A stretch of DNA of 64,000 bases from Isoptericola peretonis (GCA_023241745.1 JALQCY010000002.1:62001-126000), one strand, 5' to 3'. Shown: positions 18,808 to 27,388, counted from the first letter of the stretch. The notes: generated by a model not told the origin, from the letters alone. Translations and numbers: made by a program.

Positions 18808-20124
18808 ATGACCACGACCCTCACCGACGACCTGGCCGCGGGCAGCACCCGGGGCGACGACGTCACGGCGGCCGTCCACGAGGTCGCCCGGCGGGCGCAG
18901 GTCGCGTCACGGACCCTGGCGACGGCGACCCGGGCCACGAAGGACGCGGCGCTGCGGGCGCTCGCCGACGCGCTGGTGGCCGATGCAGACGAGATCGTCG
19001 CGGCGAACGCCGAGGACGTCGCGCGCGGCCGCGACGGCGGGCTCAGCGCCGGCCTGCTCGACCGTCTCGCCCTGACCCCGCAGCGCGTCGGCGCGATCGC
19101 CGACGCGCTGCGGGAGCTCGCCGGCCTGCCGGACCCGGTGGGCGAGGTGGTGCGGGGGCAGACGCTGCCCAACGGCCTGCGGCTGCGGCAGCTGCGCGTG
19201 CCGATGGGGGTGGTCGGGATGATCTACGAGGCCCGCCCCAACGTCACGGTCGACGCGGCAGGGCTCGCGCTGAAGTCGGGCAACGCCGTGATCCTGCGCG
19301 GTGGGAGCGCGGCGGCGTCGTCCAACGCGGTGATCGTCGACGTGCTGCGCCGGGCGCTGGGGTCGGTGGGCCTGCCGGCCGACCTCGTGCAGACGATCGA
19401 CGTCCACGGGCGTCCCGGCGGCGTCGCGCTCATGCAGGCGCGCGGCCTGGTGGACGTGCTCGTCCCCCGGGGCGGGGCCGACCTCATCCGGACCGTGGTG
19501 GAGTCCTCCACCGTGCCCGTCATCGAGACGGGCGTCGGCAACGTGCACGTCTACGTGGACGCCACGGCGGACGTGGCGGCCGCCGTCGAGATCGTGATGA
19601 ACGCCAAGACCCAGCGGGTCGGGGTGTGCAACGCGGCCGAGACCCTGCTGGTGCACGCCGACGCCGCCGAGGCGTTCCTGCCCACCGCCCTCGCCGCGCT
19701 CGCCGGGGCGGGCGTGGTGCTGCACGGCGACGCGCGCACGGCGGCGCTGGCCCCCGGGTCCGTGGAGGTGCTCCCCGCGACCGACGTCGACTGGGCCACC
19801 GAGTACCTCGCCCTCGAGATCGCCGTGCGGGTCGTCGACTCGCTCGACGACGCGATCGAGCACATCCGGACCTGGTCGTCGGGGCACACCGAGGCGATCC
19901 TCACCCGCGACCTGGCCGCCTCCGAGCGGTTCGTCGCCGAGGTCGACTCGGCGGCCGTGATGGTGAACGCCTCGACCCGTTTCACCGACGGCGGCGAGCT
20001 CGGGCTGGGTGCCGAGATCGGCATCTCGACGCAGAAGCTGCACGCCCGCGGGCCCATGGGCCTGGCCGAGCTCACGACCACCAAGTGGGTCGTGCACGGC
20101 GACGGGCACGTCCGGCCCGCGTGA
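18808..20124 (+). CDS. proA: Gamma-glutamyl phosphate reductase
   Basis: A 438-residue NADPH-dependent enzyme converting glutamyl-5-phosphate to glutamate semialdehyde in proline synthesis. Conserved segments are [35 protein letters not shown], the catalytic-Cys region [16 protein letters not shown], and [20 protein letters not shown]. Length is standard. It acts after ProB, encoded 1.6 kb upstream on the same strand. Confidence 0.97.
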   Translation: MTTTLTDDLAAGSTRGDDVTAAVHEVARRAQVASRTLATATRATKDAALRALADALVADADEIVAANAEDVARGRDGGLSAGLLDRLALTPQRVGAIADALRELAGLPDPVGEVVRGQTLPNGLRLRQLRVPMGVVGMIYEARPNVTVDAAGLALKSGNAVILRGGSAAASSNAVIVDVLRRALGSVGLPADLVQTIDVHGRPGGVALMQARGLVDVLVPRGGADLIRTVVESSTVPVIETGVGNVHVYVDATADVAAAVEIVMNAKTQRVGVCNAAETLLVHADAAEAFLPTALAALAGAGVVLHGDARTAALAPGSVEVLPATDVDWATEYLALEIAVRVVDSLDDAIEHIRTWSSGHTEAILTRDLAASERFVAEVDSAAVMVNASTRFTDGGELGLGAEIGISTQKLHARGPMGLAELTTTKWVVHGDGHVRPA

Positions 20125-20175
20125 GAGACTGACCCCCGACCGCTACCCGCCGCACACCACGCACAGGAGGAACCC

Positions 20176-20328
20176 GTGCTGCACACCGCCGTCCAGGTGG
20201 CCCAGGAGGCCACCGAGCACGCCGAGACCATCTCCCCGATCGCGATGGGTCTCCTCGCGTTCGGTGGCCTGGTCGCCGCGCTCCTGGTGACGTACGCCTT
20301 CCGCAACGTGTCCAACCGCCACCACTGA
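20176..20328 (+). CDS. Small single-pass membrane protein (50 aa)
   Basis: Too short for a standard ORF cut-off but well supported: a GTG start with a strong AGGAGG 5 bases upstream and a sensible membrane protein. Residues 1-20 are polar and acidic ([20 protein letters not shown]). Residues 22-42 form one hydrophobic helix, and the chain ends RNVSNRHH. Proteins of this kind, ending in a NVSNRH-like tail, sit between proA and nadD in many Micrococcales by my recollection. Function unknown. Confidence 0.8.
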   Translation: MLHTAVQVAQEATEHAETISPIAMGLLAFGGLVAALLVTYAFRNVSNRHH

Positions 20329-20347
20329 CGGCCCCCGTCCGGTCAAC

Positions 20348-20965
20348 GTGAACGAGCCGTCGTCGCAGGAGCGCCGTCCGCGCCTGGGCGTGATGGGTGG
20401 CACGTTCGACCCCGTCCACCACGGGCACCTGGTCGCCGCCAGCGAGGCGGCGGCGCTGCTGGACCTCGACGAGGTCGTCTTCGTCCCCACGGGCAAGCCG
20501 ACCTTCAAGCAGCACCAGCGGGTCTCCCCGGCGGAGCACCGGTACCTCATGACGGTGATCGCGACGGCGTCGAACCCACGGTTCACGGTCAGCCGCGTCG
20601 ACATCGACCGTCCGGGCCTCACGTACACCGTGGACACGCTGCGCGACCTGCGCGAGGAACGGCCCGACGCCGACCTGTTCTTCATCAGCGGCGCCGACGC
20701 GATCGAACAGATCCTCACCTGGAAGGATGCCGCGCTGCTGTGGGAGATGGCACACTTCGTGGCTGTCACGCGGCCTGGGCACCAGCTCACCGTGGACGGA
20801 CTGCCCCACGACGGCGTCACCACGCTGGAGGTCCCGGCGCTGGCGATCTCGTCGAGCGACTGTCGTCGCCGCGCGCAGGCCGGTCAACCGGTGTGGTACC
20901 TGGTGCCGGACGGCGTGGTCCAGTACATCGCCAAGCACGGTCTGTATCGAGGTCTCGATGAGTGA
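20348..20965 (+). CDS. nadD: Nicotinate-nucleotide adenylyltransferase
   Basis: A 205-residue enzyme making deamido-NAD from nicotinate mononucleotide and ATP. The nucleotidyltransferase motif [18 protein letters not shown] is near residue 17, and the C-terminal ISSSDCRRR stands in place of the common ISSTxIR. GTG start 19 bases after the small membrane protein gene. Its stop overlaps the next start by 8 bases, so it heads a coupled nadD-membrane protein-rsfS-phosphatase operon. Confidence 0.96.
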   Translation: MNEPSSQERRPRLGVMGGTFDPVHHGHLVAASEAAALLDLDEVVFVPTGKPTFKQHQRVSPAEHRYLMTVIATASNPRFTVSRVDIDRPGLTYTVDTLRDLREERPDADLFFISGADAIEQILTWKDAALLWEMAHFVAVTRPGHQLTVDGLPHDGVTTLEVPALAISSSDCRRRAQAGQPVWYLVPDGVVQYIAKHGLYRGLDE

Positions 20966-22100
20966 CAACAACCCATCCCGTCCGCTGACCCGCCGCGAGA
21001 TCCGCGAGCGGGAGCAGGCAGCTGCCGCCGCCGCTCAGGGAGCCGCCGCACCGGCGCCGGCCCCTGCGCCGCCGGTGCCCGCCTTCGGGCGCCCCGCCGA
21101 GCCCTCGCCGTTCGGCGCGCCCCCCGCGCCCCGTGCGTCGGGCTCGCGGTTCGCCACCCCGCCCAGCGCGCCGTCGCGCCGTTCGCTCCGGGAGCAGAGC
21201 CCTGCGGCGCCGCCCGCGCCCGCCCCGGTGGTGCGTCCGCCGTCCTCGTCCGCCGGCGTGCGCGGCCTGGACGAGACGGGACGCCTGGCACCGATCCAGC
21301 GCACGGGGGAGACGTCGCCCGCGTTCGCGCCGGCGCCTGCGGCACGTCCGTCCGGCCGCACGGCCGGTCCGGGCGCCCCTGCCGCCCCGAGCCCGGCGCC
21401 CACGCGGACGTCCGCGCGCCGCGACTTCCCGGCGCCGCCCGCTGCCGCACCCCCCGCCGCGGCCCCGCCCGCCGGCCGCACGGTGGGCTCCTCCGCGCAG
21501 GCAGGGCTGTCCCTGCCTCCGCTGGCGGCCCCGACGTCCGCCGCGCCCGCGACGACGCCCCCGGCCACGGTCGCCCCGCGCCCCGACGGCCCGGCGCGCC
21601 GCTCGCCCTTCGCGACCACGGGCACCGACTCGCCGTTCGGCGCCACCTCGGTCGCCCCCGCGGTGCCGGCCTCCGCCCCGGCCGCGGCGCCGTCCGCGCC
21701 GGCGGGCGGTCCGTCGTCGGCGCCCCCGCTCCCCTGGGCGACCACCGCCCCGGAGCGACCGGCGTCCGTGGCCCCGTCGCGCTCGCCCGCGGCTCCCGCC
21801 GCGCCGGAGCGTCCCGCCGCGTCCCCGTTCGACGCGCTGGTCGCGTCGGAGCAGCCCGTGCGGGCGCGCTCGGCCGCCCCGCACGTCGAGGAGGACGACG
21901 ACGAGGACTGGGACGAGCCCGAGGCGTCGTACACCTGGCTGCACTACATCATCCTGGTGGTCGTCGCGTTCGTGCTGGGCCTCCTGCTGTGGAAGCTCGT
22001 GTTCGGGCAGAACGAGACCACCCCCGACTTCCCTGTCGACGGGGCCGCGCCCGCGGTCACGTCCACCCTCACGTACGAGCACACCGGAGCCGCCGCATGA
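20958..22100 (+). CDS. Proline/alanine-rich single-pass membrane protein
   Basis: A 380-residue protein of unknown function. It opens [20 protein letters not shown], continues as about 290 residues of Ala/Pro/Arg-rich low complexity, then an acidic [12 protein letters not shown] stretch. One transmembrane helix follows ([20 protein letters not shown], near residues 327-346), with a short external tail. The N-terminus is probably cytoplasmic. The ATG lies inside nadD and the stop overlaps rsfS (ATGA), so it is coupled to both. The [12 protein letters not shown] opening is shared by similar membrane proteins in Micrococcales by my recollection. Confidence 0.82.
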   Translation: MSDNNPSRPLTRREIREREQAAAAAAQGAAAPAPAPAPPVPAFGRPAEPSPFGAPPAPRASGSRFATPPSAPSRRSLREQSPAAPPAPAPVVRPPSSSAGVRGLDETGRLAPIQRTGETSPAFAPAPAARPSGRTAGPGAPAAPSPAPTRTSARRDFPAPPAAAPPAAAPPAGRTVGSSAQAGLSLPPLAAPTSAAPATTPPATVAPRPDGPARRSPFATTGTDSPFGATSVAPAVPASAPAAAPSAPAGGPSSAPPLPWATTAPERPASVAPSRSPAAPAAPERPAASPFDALVASEQPVRARSAAPHVEEDDDEDWDEPEASYTWLHYIILVVVAFVLGLLLWKLVFGQNETTPDFPVDGAAPAVTSTLTYEHTGAAA

Positions 22101-22543
22101 CCGCCAGCCCCCGCGCCCTCGAGCTGGCCGTCGTCGCGGCCCGCGCGGCCTCGGACCGCAAGGCTCAGGAGATCATCGCCCTCGACGTCAGCGAGCAGCT
22201 CGTGCTCACCGACGTCTTCCTCATCGCGTCCGGCACCAACGAGCGCCAGGTCTCCGCGATCGTGGACGCCGTCGAGGAGTCGATGATCAAGGCGGGCGCC
22301 AAGCCGATCCGCCGCGAGGGCAAGGCCCAGGCCCGGTGGGTGCTGCTGGACTTCGGCGACGTCGTGGTGCACGTGCAGCACGCCGAGGACCGGGTGTACT
22401 ACGCGCTCGAGCGCCTCTGGAAGGACTGCCCCAGCGTGGAGCTGCCGGAGGACGCCCGCGGCGGCGACGGCGCGGCGGCCGCCGCCGAGTACGGCGACGC
22501 CCCGGCGGACGGCACGATCCGCCTCGCCGGCGACGAGCGGTGA
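22097..22543 (+). CDS. rsfS: Ribosomal silencing factor RsfS
   Basis: A 148-residue protein that binds L14 on the 50S subunit and blocks subunit joining in starvation. Family segments: DRKAQEIIALDVSEQLVLTD, FLIASGTNERQVSAIVDAVE and WVLLDFGDVVVHVQH. The ATG overlaps the preceding stop, and the TGA overlaps the next GTG start (GTGA). A short Gly/Ala-rich tail follows the conserved fold. Confidence 0.95.
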   Translation: MTASPRALELAVVAARAASDRKAQEIIALDVSEQLVLTDVFLIASGTNERQVSAIVDAVEESMIKAGAKPIRREGKAQARWVLLDFGDVVVHVQHAEDRVYYALERLWKDCPSVELPEDARGGDGAAAAAEYGDAPADGTIRLAGDER

Positions 22544-23229
22544 CCGCCGGCACCGTCGTCCTGCTGCGGCACGCCCGGACCGCCTACAACGCGTCCCTGC
22601 GGCTGCAGGGCCAGATCGACATCCCGCTCGACGACGTCGGCCGCTGGCAGGCGACCGAGGGCGCCGGCGCGCTGGCCTCCTCGCACCGGGCCACGGCGAT
22701 CGTGACCTCGGACCTGGGCCGTGCGGTCGAGACGGCGAAGGCCTACGCGGAGGCGCTCGGGGGAGCGCCGGTGCGCACCGACGTGCGCCTGCGGGAGCGC
22801 GGCTTCGGCACCTGGGAGGGCCTGTCGGCCGAGGAGCTGCGCGAGCGGTGGCCCGAGGAGTACGCGGCCTGGCGTCGCGGCGCCGAGCCGGTGAGCGCCG
22901 GCGCCGAGTCGAAGGCGGCCGTCGGCGCACGCATGGCCGAGGCGGTCGCCGAGCACGCGGACGGTCTGGACGACGACGCCACCCTCGTCGTGGTGTCGCA
23001 CGGTGCCGCGATCTCGCTGGCGGTCACGGCCATGCTGGGGCTGGACCCCGCCTCGTGGCGCGGGCTCGCCGGGATGCACAACGTGCACTGGTCGCACCTG
23101 CACCGGGCCGGTGAGGGCGCGGTCCCCGCGTGGCGGCTCGTGGCCCACAACGTGGGCGCCGGCTACCCGCTGGACCAGTGGCAGGCCGGGCCGGACTGGA
23201 ATTTGGAACCTGGCCCGAAGTCTGCCTAA
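22540..23229 (+). CDS. Histidine phosphatase family protein (phosphoglycerate mutase-like)
   Basis: A 229-residue phosphatase. The catalytic RHG-type motif reads VVLLRHARTAYN, with the phosphorylated His near residue 10. The second His is in LVVVSHGAAISLAV and the acid/base Glu is in RLRERGFGTWEGLS. In mycobacteria the family includes glucosyl-3-phosphoglycerate phosphatase (GpgP); the exact substrate here is not determinable. Last gene of the nadD operon, directly upstream of tRNA-Ala. Confidence 0.88.
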   Translation: MTAGTVVLLRHARTAYNASLRLQGQIDIPLDDVGRWQATEGAGALASSHRATAIVTSDLGRAVETAKAYAEALGGAPVRTDVRLRERGFGTWEGLSAEELRERWPEEYAAWRRGAEPVSAGAESKAAVGARMAEAVAEHADGLDDDATLVVVSHGAAISLAVTAMLGLDPASWRGLAGMHNVHWSHLHRAGEGAVPAWRLVAHNVGAGYPLDQWQAGPDWNLEPGPKSA

Positions 23230-23232
23230 GAT
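23203..23232 (+). promoter_or_regulatory. Probable tRNA-Ala promoter
   Basis: TTGGAA (23203-23208) and TAAGAT (23227-23232) are 18 bases apart and overlap the end of the phosphatase gene. This gives a leader of about 80 bases before the tRNA. Both hexamers are close to the vegetative consensus. Confidence 0.55.
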
Positions 23233-23318
23233 ATCGACGTTCCGCGGGGCGCAAGCCCGGAGGAACCCACCGAATCAGACGGATCGCCCGGCTTGCCCGG
23301 CCGCGAGAGTCGGTTCTC

Positions 23319-23391
23319 GGGGCTGTGGCGCAGCTGGTAGCGCACCTGCATGGCATGCAGGGGGTCAGGGGTTCGAGTCCCCTCAGCTCCA
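23319..23391 (+). tRNA. tRNA-Ala(GGC), element integration target
   Basis: A 73-base cloverleaf: acceptor GGGGCTG paired to CAGCTCC with discriminator A, anticodon stem CCTGC/GCAGG with loop ATGGCAT (anticodon GGC at 23352-23354), and T arm CAGGGGTTCGAGTCCCCTC. CCA is not encoded. The gene is complete because the element's left att site restores its 3' half. A second, partial copy of that 3' half lies at 31932-31974. Confidence 0.97.
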
Positions 23392-23392
23392 C
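23350..23392. repeat. attL, left copy of the 43-bp att repeat
   Basis: The sequence from the tRNA-Ala anticodon loop to its 3' end plus one base is identical to 31932-31974. Bases flanking the repeat differ (C versus A on the left, G versus C on the right), so 43 bp is the full identity. Confidence 0.95.
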
Positions 23393-23399
23393 GCAAGCA

Positions 23400-23423
23400 G
23401 GATCGTTGGAATTCCAACGATCC
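23400..23423. promoter_or_regulatory. 24-bp perfect palindrome beside attL
   Basis: GGATCGTTGGAA and its exact reverse complement meet without a spacer, 7 bases after the att repeat. There is no T-run. Possible roles are a binding site for the integrase/excisionase or a repressor of the integrase operon, or an RNA hairpin ending tRNA transcription now that the native terminator has been displaced. Confidence 0.6.
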
Positions 23424-23435
23424 CAGAGCGTACAG

Positions 23436-23532
23436 AGGACAGTAGCGTCCCGCTCGTGCGCCGGATTTCAGTCCGGCCACATCCGCTCGCATCCCGAACC
23501 GGGATGAGAGCCCGAGCCGGGAGCACTGTCCT
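23436..23532. other. Cloverleaf-like structured segment upstream of the integrase operon
   Basis: An outer stem AGGACAGT (23436-23443) with ACTGTCCT (23525-23532) encloses three hairpins. They are GCCGGA/TCCGGC (23460-23477), CATCCCG-AAC-CGGGATG (23490-23506, extended by GCTC/GAGC) and CCCG/CGGG (23511-23521, sharing one base with the previous extension). It looks like an RNA multi-branch junction or a clustered set of operators. No GTTCGA T-loop exists, so it is not a standard tRNA. Function unknown. Confidence 0.5.
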
Positions 23533-23580
23533 TTGTCGTCTCACCGCCCGTTCACGCGCCGCCCGCCCCTCGCCGTAGAG

Positions 23581-23760
23581 GTGACGTCCACCACCGGGAC
23601 CGCGCCGCTACGGTTCGTCGCCACTCACGCCGCCGGCCGAATCGTCGTCGAGCTCGAAGACGGTTCCGCCCAGCTCTACGACGTCCGCGAGCTGCTCGCC
23701 GCGCTCTACGACGTCGCCGAGCTCGACCCCGCCGACGGCGCCGACGGTGCCGCCCGATGA
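23581..23760 (+). CDS. Small protein upstream of integrase, unknown
   Basis: A 59-residue protein from a GTG start. A TTG at 23533 would add 16 residues but lies at the edge of the structured segment. The sequence RFVATHAAGRIVVELEDGSAQLYDVRELLAALYDV is acidic with an alternating pattern that could form a small alpha/beta fold. I do not recognise it. The stop overlaps the integrase ATG (ATGA), so it is probably co-translated with it and may adjust integrase level or activity. Confidence 0.6.
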   Translation: MTSTTGTAPLRFVATHAAGRIVVELEDGSAQLYDVRELLAALYDVAELDPADGADGAAR

Positions 23761-25133
23761 GCGCCAGCGCCGCACGCCGCTACGGCAGCATCACCGAGAC
23801 TGCCACCGGCCGATTCTGGACGCGCTACACCGGGCCCGACGGCCGGCGGCTGACCGCCGGCACCTACGACACCCGCCGCGAGGCGGAAGCCGCGCTAGCC
23901 GGCGTGCTGTCGGACATTCACCGCGGCACCTACGCCGCCCCCGAGCGCGGCGCCGTCCCGCTCGACGTGTACGCGCCCCGGTGGCTTGAACGGCACGCCG
24001 TCGCGGCCGACCTACGCGCCCGCACCGTCGAGACCTACACGCACGTCCTGCACCGGTGGATTCTCGCGCCGGTGCCTGTGGCCGGTGGCCGGCGCACCAT
24101 CGACCTAGGCGCCTACGAGCTGCGACACCTCACCCCGACGCTCGTTGACGAGTGGTACGGCGCCGTACGCAAGGCAGCCCGGGCAGCCGTCGAAGCTCGC
24201 ACCGCCCGGCAGACCGTCGCCGCGACGCCGAACGCGCACGCGCGCGCATGGGCCCGGCAGAACGGCCGCGCGGTGAAGGACACCGGCCGTCTGCCCGCCG
24301 GGCTGCTCGACGACTGGCGCGCGGCCGGCTGCCCGCCCGCCGCCGCCGTGCCCGTGTTCGTCGACCCCAACGCCGGGCGCCGTTCCGCCGGCCAGGCATA
24401 CGCGCTGCTGCGCACGCTGTGCACCGGTGCTATCCGTGACCGGCACATCGACGCCAACCCGTGCCAGACACCCGGCGCGGTGTACTACGGCACTGCCGAC
24501 GTGCGCCCCGCGACCCCGGGTGACGTAGAGCGCATCGCCGACGCGATGCCGGCCCGGTACGCCGCGGCCGTCGTCGTCGCCGCATGGTCGGCGCTGCGCG
24601 CCGGCGAGCTGTTCGCGCTGCAACGCCGGCACGTCGAGATCCTCGACGACGGCACGGTGCGGCTGCGGGTTGAGCAAGCCCTCGAAGAGCTCGAACACCA
24701 GCCCGTGCGGATCGGTGACGTGAAGTCGAGAGCATCCCGGCGGGTGGTCTACCTGCCGCCGCGCGCCGCCCGCGCGCTCGTCGAGCACCTCGAACGGTTC
24801 ACCGGCGCCGACCCGCGCGCGCTCGTGTTCGGCACCGCGGACGGCCGGCCGCTCACCCGTACCCGACGCTCGGAGCTGTTCGGCCGCGCCAAGCGCGCCG
24901 CCGGCCGTCCCGACCTGCGCTGGCACGACCTGCGCCACACCGGCGCTACCCGCGCCGCCGAAGCCGGCGCCACCCTGGCCGAGCTGCAACGCCGAATGGG
25001 GCACTCCACCGTGCGCGCGGCGCTCATCTACCAGCACGCGACCGACGACGGAGACCGCCGGCTCGCCGAGCGCCTCGCCGCGCTCGAAGCTTCCGACAAC
25101 GTGCGCCACCTCGCCGCCGTGGTGGGCGCATGA
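23757..25133 (+). CDS. int: Tyrosine recombinase/integrase
   Basis: A 458-residue site-specific recombinase that inserts and excises the element at tRNA-Ala. The catalytic residues are visible: R281 (SALRAGELF), H390 and R393 (HDLRHTGATRA), H416 (MGHSTV) and nucleophile Y425 (LIYQHAT). The N-terminal 70 residues (YGSITETATGRFWTRYTGPDGRRLT) match the AP2-like arm-binding fold, and residues about 75-200 the SAM-like core-binding domain. It lies 365 bp from attL, the usual place. Confidence 0.96.
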   Translation: MSASAARRYGSITETATGRFWTRYTGPDGRRLTAGTYDTRREAEAALAGVLSDIHRGTYAAPERGAVPLDVYAPRWLERHAVAADLRARTVETYTHVLHRWILAPVPVAGGRRTIDLGAYELRHLTPTLVDEWYGAVRKAARAAVEARTARQTVAATPNAHARAWARQNGRAVKDTGRLPAGLLDDWRAAGCPPAAAVPVFVDPNAGRRSAGQAYALLRTLCTGAIRDRHIDANPCQTPGAVYYGTADVRPATPGDVERIADAMPARYAAAVVVAAWSALRAGELFALQRRHVEILDDGTVRLRVEQALEELEHQPVRIGDVKSRASRRVVYLPPRAARALVEHLERFTGADPRALVFGTADGRPLTRTRRSELFGRAKRAAGRPDLRWHDLRHTGATRAAEAGATLAELQRRMGHSTVRAALIYQHATDDGDRRLAERLAALEASDNVRHLAAVVGA

Positions 25134-25243
25134 CGAGCGCGCCCGCCCGGTGGCACGGGCCGGCAGCGGCATGCCCCGCCGCCCCCGGGTGCGCCGTTCG
25201 TGCCGACGGCGCCGGCCCCGCCGTTCGTAGGATCGGCGCATGA
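25130..25243 (+). CDS. Possible 37-aa coupled peptide
   Basis: A short frame starting with the ATG that overlaps the integrase stop (ATGA) and ending with a TGA that overlaps the next gene's ATG (ATGA). The peptide MTSAPARWHGPAAACPAAPG is low-complexity and unrecognised. Overlaps at both ends suggest it is translated, at least as a bridge that couples integrase to the following gene, but it could be chance. Confidence 0.35.
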   Translation: MTSAPARWHGPAAACPAAPGCAVRADGAGPAVRRIGA

Positions 25244-26199
25244 CGACGGCCGGCACGCTGCCCCGCGAGCTCGGCGAGGCGTCCGCGCGCCCCGCCGAGC
25301 GCGCGGGACGGCGCGCGCCGCTCGACGAGCCCGGCCGGCTCGCCGCCGCCGTGTCTCGCTTGCGCGAGCTCGGGCAGCTCGATGACCAGCTCGACGAGCT
25401 CACCAACCAGCGCCGCCCCGACAACCGGGGCGCCGAATGGTGGCGCCGGCACCAGCACGACCCCGCGGTGCGCGACGCGCGCGCCCGCGCCGAGCACGCC
25501 GCCGCCAGCTCGGGCGCGCGTTGGCACCGGGCCGGCGCGGTGTTCGGCGAGCTGCTCGACGCGCACAGCACCGCGGCGGCACTTGTGCTCATCGACCGGC
25601 GGGCCGAGACCCTCGAAGCTGCCGCCGTCGCGGCCGACGACGACCGCGCCTCGCGCACCGTGCCGCTGTGGGGTGACGGGCCCGAGCTCGTCACCGCGGC
25701 TCGGCTCGTGGGCCCCGTCGTGTGGGAGCTCGACGACCTACGCGGCCAAGCTGCCCCCGCCGGCGAGCTCGGCGCGCTGCTGCCCGTCGAGCTCGGCGCC
25801 GGTAGCGAGCTCGAAGCCCTCGCCGCCCGAGCCGGCGACGTCGCCGCCGCGGCCACGGCGCGCGGGTGGTGGCAGCGGTTCGCTCCCGACGCGCGCCCCG
25901 GAGATCTCGCCGCGCTCTACGTCGGCATCGTCGACGCGCTGCTCGACGCGCTCGCCCCCGCGCTCGACGCCGACGAGATACGCCGGCGCATCGTCGCGCA
26001 CCTGTACGCCGAGCTCGTCGAACTGCTCACCCGACCCGCTGCCGACACCGACGACGACGCCGCCGAGCGGCCGGCTGGCCGCGGCGCCGAATGGCTCGAC
26101 CCGCCCCCGCCGCACCTCGCCGTGCTCACACGGTGTGTGCTCACCGCCGCCCCGCCGCGCCCCCGGGCACGAGCGACGGCACCCGCCCCGGCGAGCTGA
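25240..26199 (+). CDS. Element protein of unknown function (319 aa)
   Basis: A 319-residue, mostly helical, acidic and Ala/Leu/Arg-rich protein with no family that I recognise. Charged N-terminal helices (DQLDELTNQRRPDNRGAEWW) are followed by a middle with GWWQRFAPDARPGDLAALYV and a helix-rich region DEIRRRIVAHLYAELVELL. The C-terminus is Pro/Arg-rich. No signal peptide or membrane segment. It follows the integrase through the 37-aa frame and is followed by a hairpin at 26277, so it probably closes the integrase operon. A structural or accessory DNA-transaction role is possible. Confidence 0.72.
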   Translation: MTTAGTLPRELGEASARPAERAGRRAPLDEPGRLAAAVSRLRELGQLDDQLDELTNQRRPDNRGAEWWRRHQHDPAVRDARARAEHAAASSGARWHRAGAVFGELLDAHSTAAALVLIDRRAETLEAAAVAADDDRASRTVPLWGDGPELVTAARLVGPVVWELDDLRGQAAPAGELGALLPVELGAGSELEALAARAGDVAAAATARGWWQRFAPDARPGDLAALYVGIVDALLDALAPALDADEIRRRIVAHLYAELVELLTRPAADTDDDAAERPAGRGAEWLDPPPPHLAVLTRCVLTAAPPRPRARATAPAPAS

Positions 26200-26276
26200 C
26201 ACAGCCTCGCCGCCGGCGAGATCCCGGCCCCGCGCACCGACCCCGCGCGGCGCCGTCGCACGACCGCCCAGCCCCA

Positions 26277-26297
26277 GCCCCGTAGCTCCTACGGGGC
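26277..26297. terminator. Hairpin between the integrase operon and xis
   Basis: GCCCCGTAG, loop CTC, CTACGGGGC: a perfect 9-bp stem, about 80 bases after the 319-aa gene and 40 bases before xis. No T-run. It may be a terminator or an operator controlling the excision/replication operon. Confidence 0.5.
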
Positions 26298-26337
26298 CCG
26301 GCCGGCTCAGAAATCGAGTCGAAGGGCGCAACACCCG

Positions 26338-26547
26338 ATGAGCACCAACCTCACTGCTTACGAGTCCGCCGACCGCGCGGGCACGAGCGTTGACACCATC
26401 TACCGCGCGATCCGTCGGGGTGAGCTCGGCGCGATCCGGTTTGGGCCCCGCACCATCCGCGTTCCCGAGGATGAGCTCGCCGCGTACATCGCGCGCAAGA
26501 CGGTTCCCGCGGCTGCCGCGCCCGCCGACCGCGACGGGGCAGCATGA
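26338..26547 (+). CDS. xis: Excisionase/AlpA-type DNA-binding protein
   Basis: A 69-residue MerR-like helix-turn-helix protein: LTAYESADRAGTSVDTIYRA, then IRRGELGAIRFGPRTIRVPEDELAAYIARK. This is the HTH_17/excisionase pattern, which binds and bends DNA and directs the integrase to excise. The stop overlaps the following ATG (ATGA). The gene begins the second plus-strand operon of the element. Confidence 0.88.
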   Translation: MSTNLTAYESADRAGTSVDTIYRAIRRGELGAIRFGPRTIRVPEDELAAYIARKTVPAAAAPADRDGAA

Positions 26548-26978
26548 CGACCACGACCGCCGCAACGTTCCGGGTGGTCACCGGCGAGCACGCCGCCGAG
26601 CACGTCGCCCGCCGGCGCCGACCCGGCGAGCCGCTCGCCGACCGGGACGCGCTGCACCGCGGCATCGACCCCGACGGCACCGCGGGCGCGGCCGGCCGGC
26701 AGCTCGCGCACGCCGCGTGGTGCGCGCTCATCGACCGGGCCCGCGCCGTGGCCGGCGGGCGCGTCGTGTGGATCGTCCACCCGCACCCGACACCCGACCA
26801 ACGCGCCCGGTACGTGAGCGCCGGGTACGAGCTCGTCGACACCGGCCCACCACACCCGGAGACGGGCGCGGCGGTCCCGAAGGGCACCGGGACCGCCGCC
26901 AACGTTCAGGCCGCCACCAAGCGACACGAGAACATCGCCAGCATCCCACGGCGCACCGACGGGTGGTGGCCGCGGTGA
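26544..26978 (+). CDS. Element protein of unknown function (144 aa)
   Basis: A 144-residue protein with no family that I recognise. It contains an alpha/beta-looking core (HAAWCALIDRARAVAGGRVV, then WIVHPHPTPDQRARYVSAGY) with two His-Pro pairs, and a basic C-terminus (AATKRHENIASIPRRTDGWW). Overlaps xis by 4 bases and the next gene by 4 bases (GTGA), so it belongs to a tightly coupled xis-144aa-wHTH unit and may act in excision or replication. Confidence 0.7.
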   Translation: MTTTTAATFRVVTGEHAAEHVARRRRPGEPLADRDALHRGIDPDGTAGAAGRQLAHAAWCALIDRARAVAGGRVVWIVHPHPTPDQRARYVSAGYELVDTGPPHPETGAAVPKGTGTAANVQAATKRHENIASIPRRTDGWWPR

Positions 26979-27388
26979 GTGCTCGACTGCTCATTGAGAC
27001 GTTCACGTTCTTGAAGCGGCCGACGTCGATACAGCCGACCGCGCGGCTCGTTCTGCTCGCCGTCGCTGAGGAAGCGCGGGAGAGGCCGCGCGGGCAGCTC
27101 GCCGCGCGCCAGGCGCGGATCACGGCTGACGAAATGGCGGTGCGCGTCGGCGTCGAGCCCGCGTCGCTGACGAAGATCTACCGGCACCTCGCCGCCCGCG
27201 GTCTAGAGGTTCGCGTTCCGATTGCGCCCCTCGACGGCGCGGGCCGAATGGTGTTCGCGCGCAACGGCGCAACGACGACGTTTGAGCTGCCGGATTTCGA
27301 CGGATACCGGCACGTCGAGCGCAAGAAGCGTCCCGGCAACGGCACGGCCGGTGCGGGTCGGCGTGCGCGCGAACGTGGGGTGAGCTGA
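26975..27388 (+). CDS. Winged-helix protein, candidate replication initiator/regulator
   Basis: A 137-residue DNA-binding protein from a GTG start. The segment PTARLVLLAVAEEARERPRG, then ITADEMAVRVGVEPASLTKI and YRHLAARGLEVRV, reads as the winged-helix found at the N-terminus of phage replisome organisers and plasmid Rep proteins. A basic tail (RKKRPGNGTAGAGRRARERG) follows. It is much shorter than a full Rep. The iteron array starts 31 bases after its stop, the arrangement expected for an initiator and its origin, or a repressor and its operators. Confidence 0.65.
   Translation: MSARLLIETFTFLKRPTSIQPTARLVLLAVAEEARERPRGQLAARQARITADEMAVRVGVEPASLTKIYRHLAARGLEVRVPIAPLDGAGRMVFARNGATTTFELPDFDGYRHVERKKRPGNGTAGAGRRARERGVS

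Noticed and set aside
23436..23532. tRNA or selenocysteine-type tRNA
   Set aside because: The fold is cloverleaf-like, and one arm resembles an anticodon arm, but there is no GTTCGA T-loop on either strand and the loop has 6 instead of 7 bases.
25382..26341. 319-codon alternative frame overlapping the 319-aa element protein
   Set aside because: Pro/Arg/Ser-rich out-of-frame shadow; the frame from 25240 has normal composition and a coupled start.
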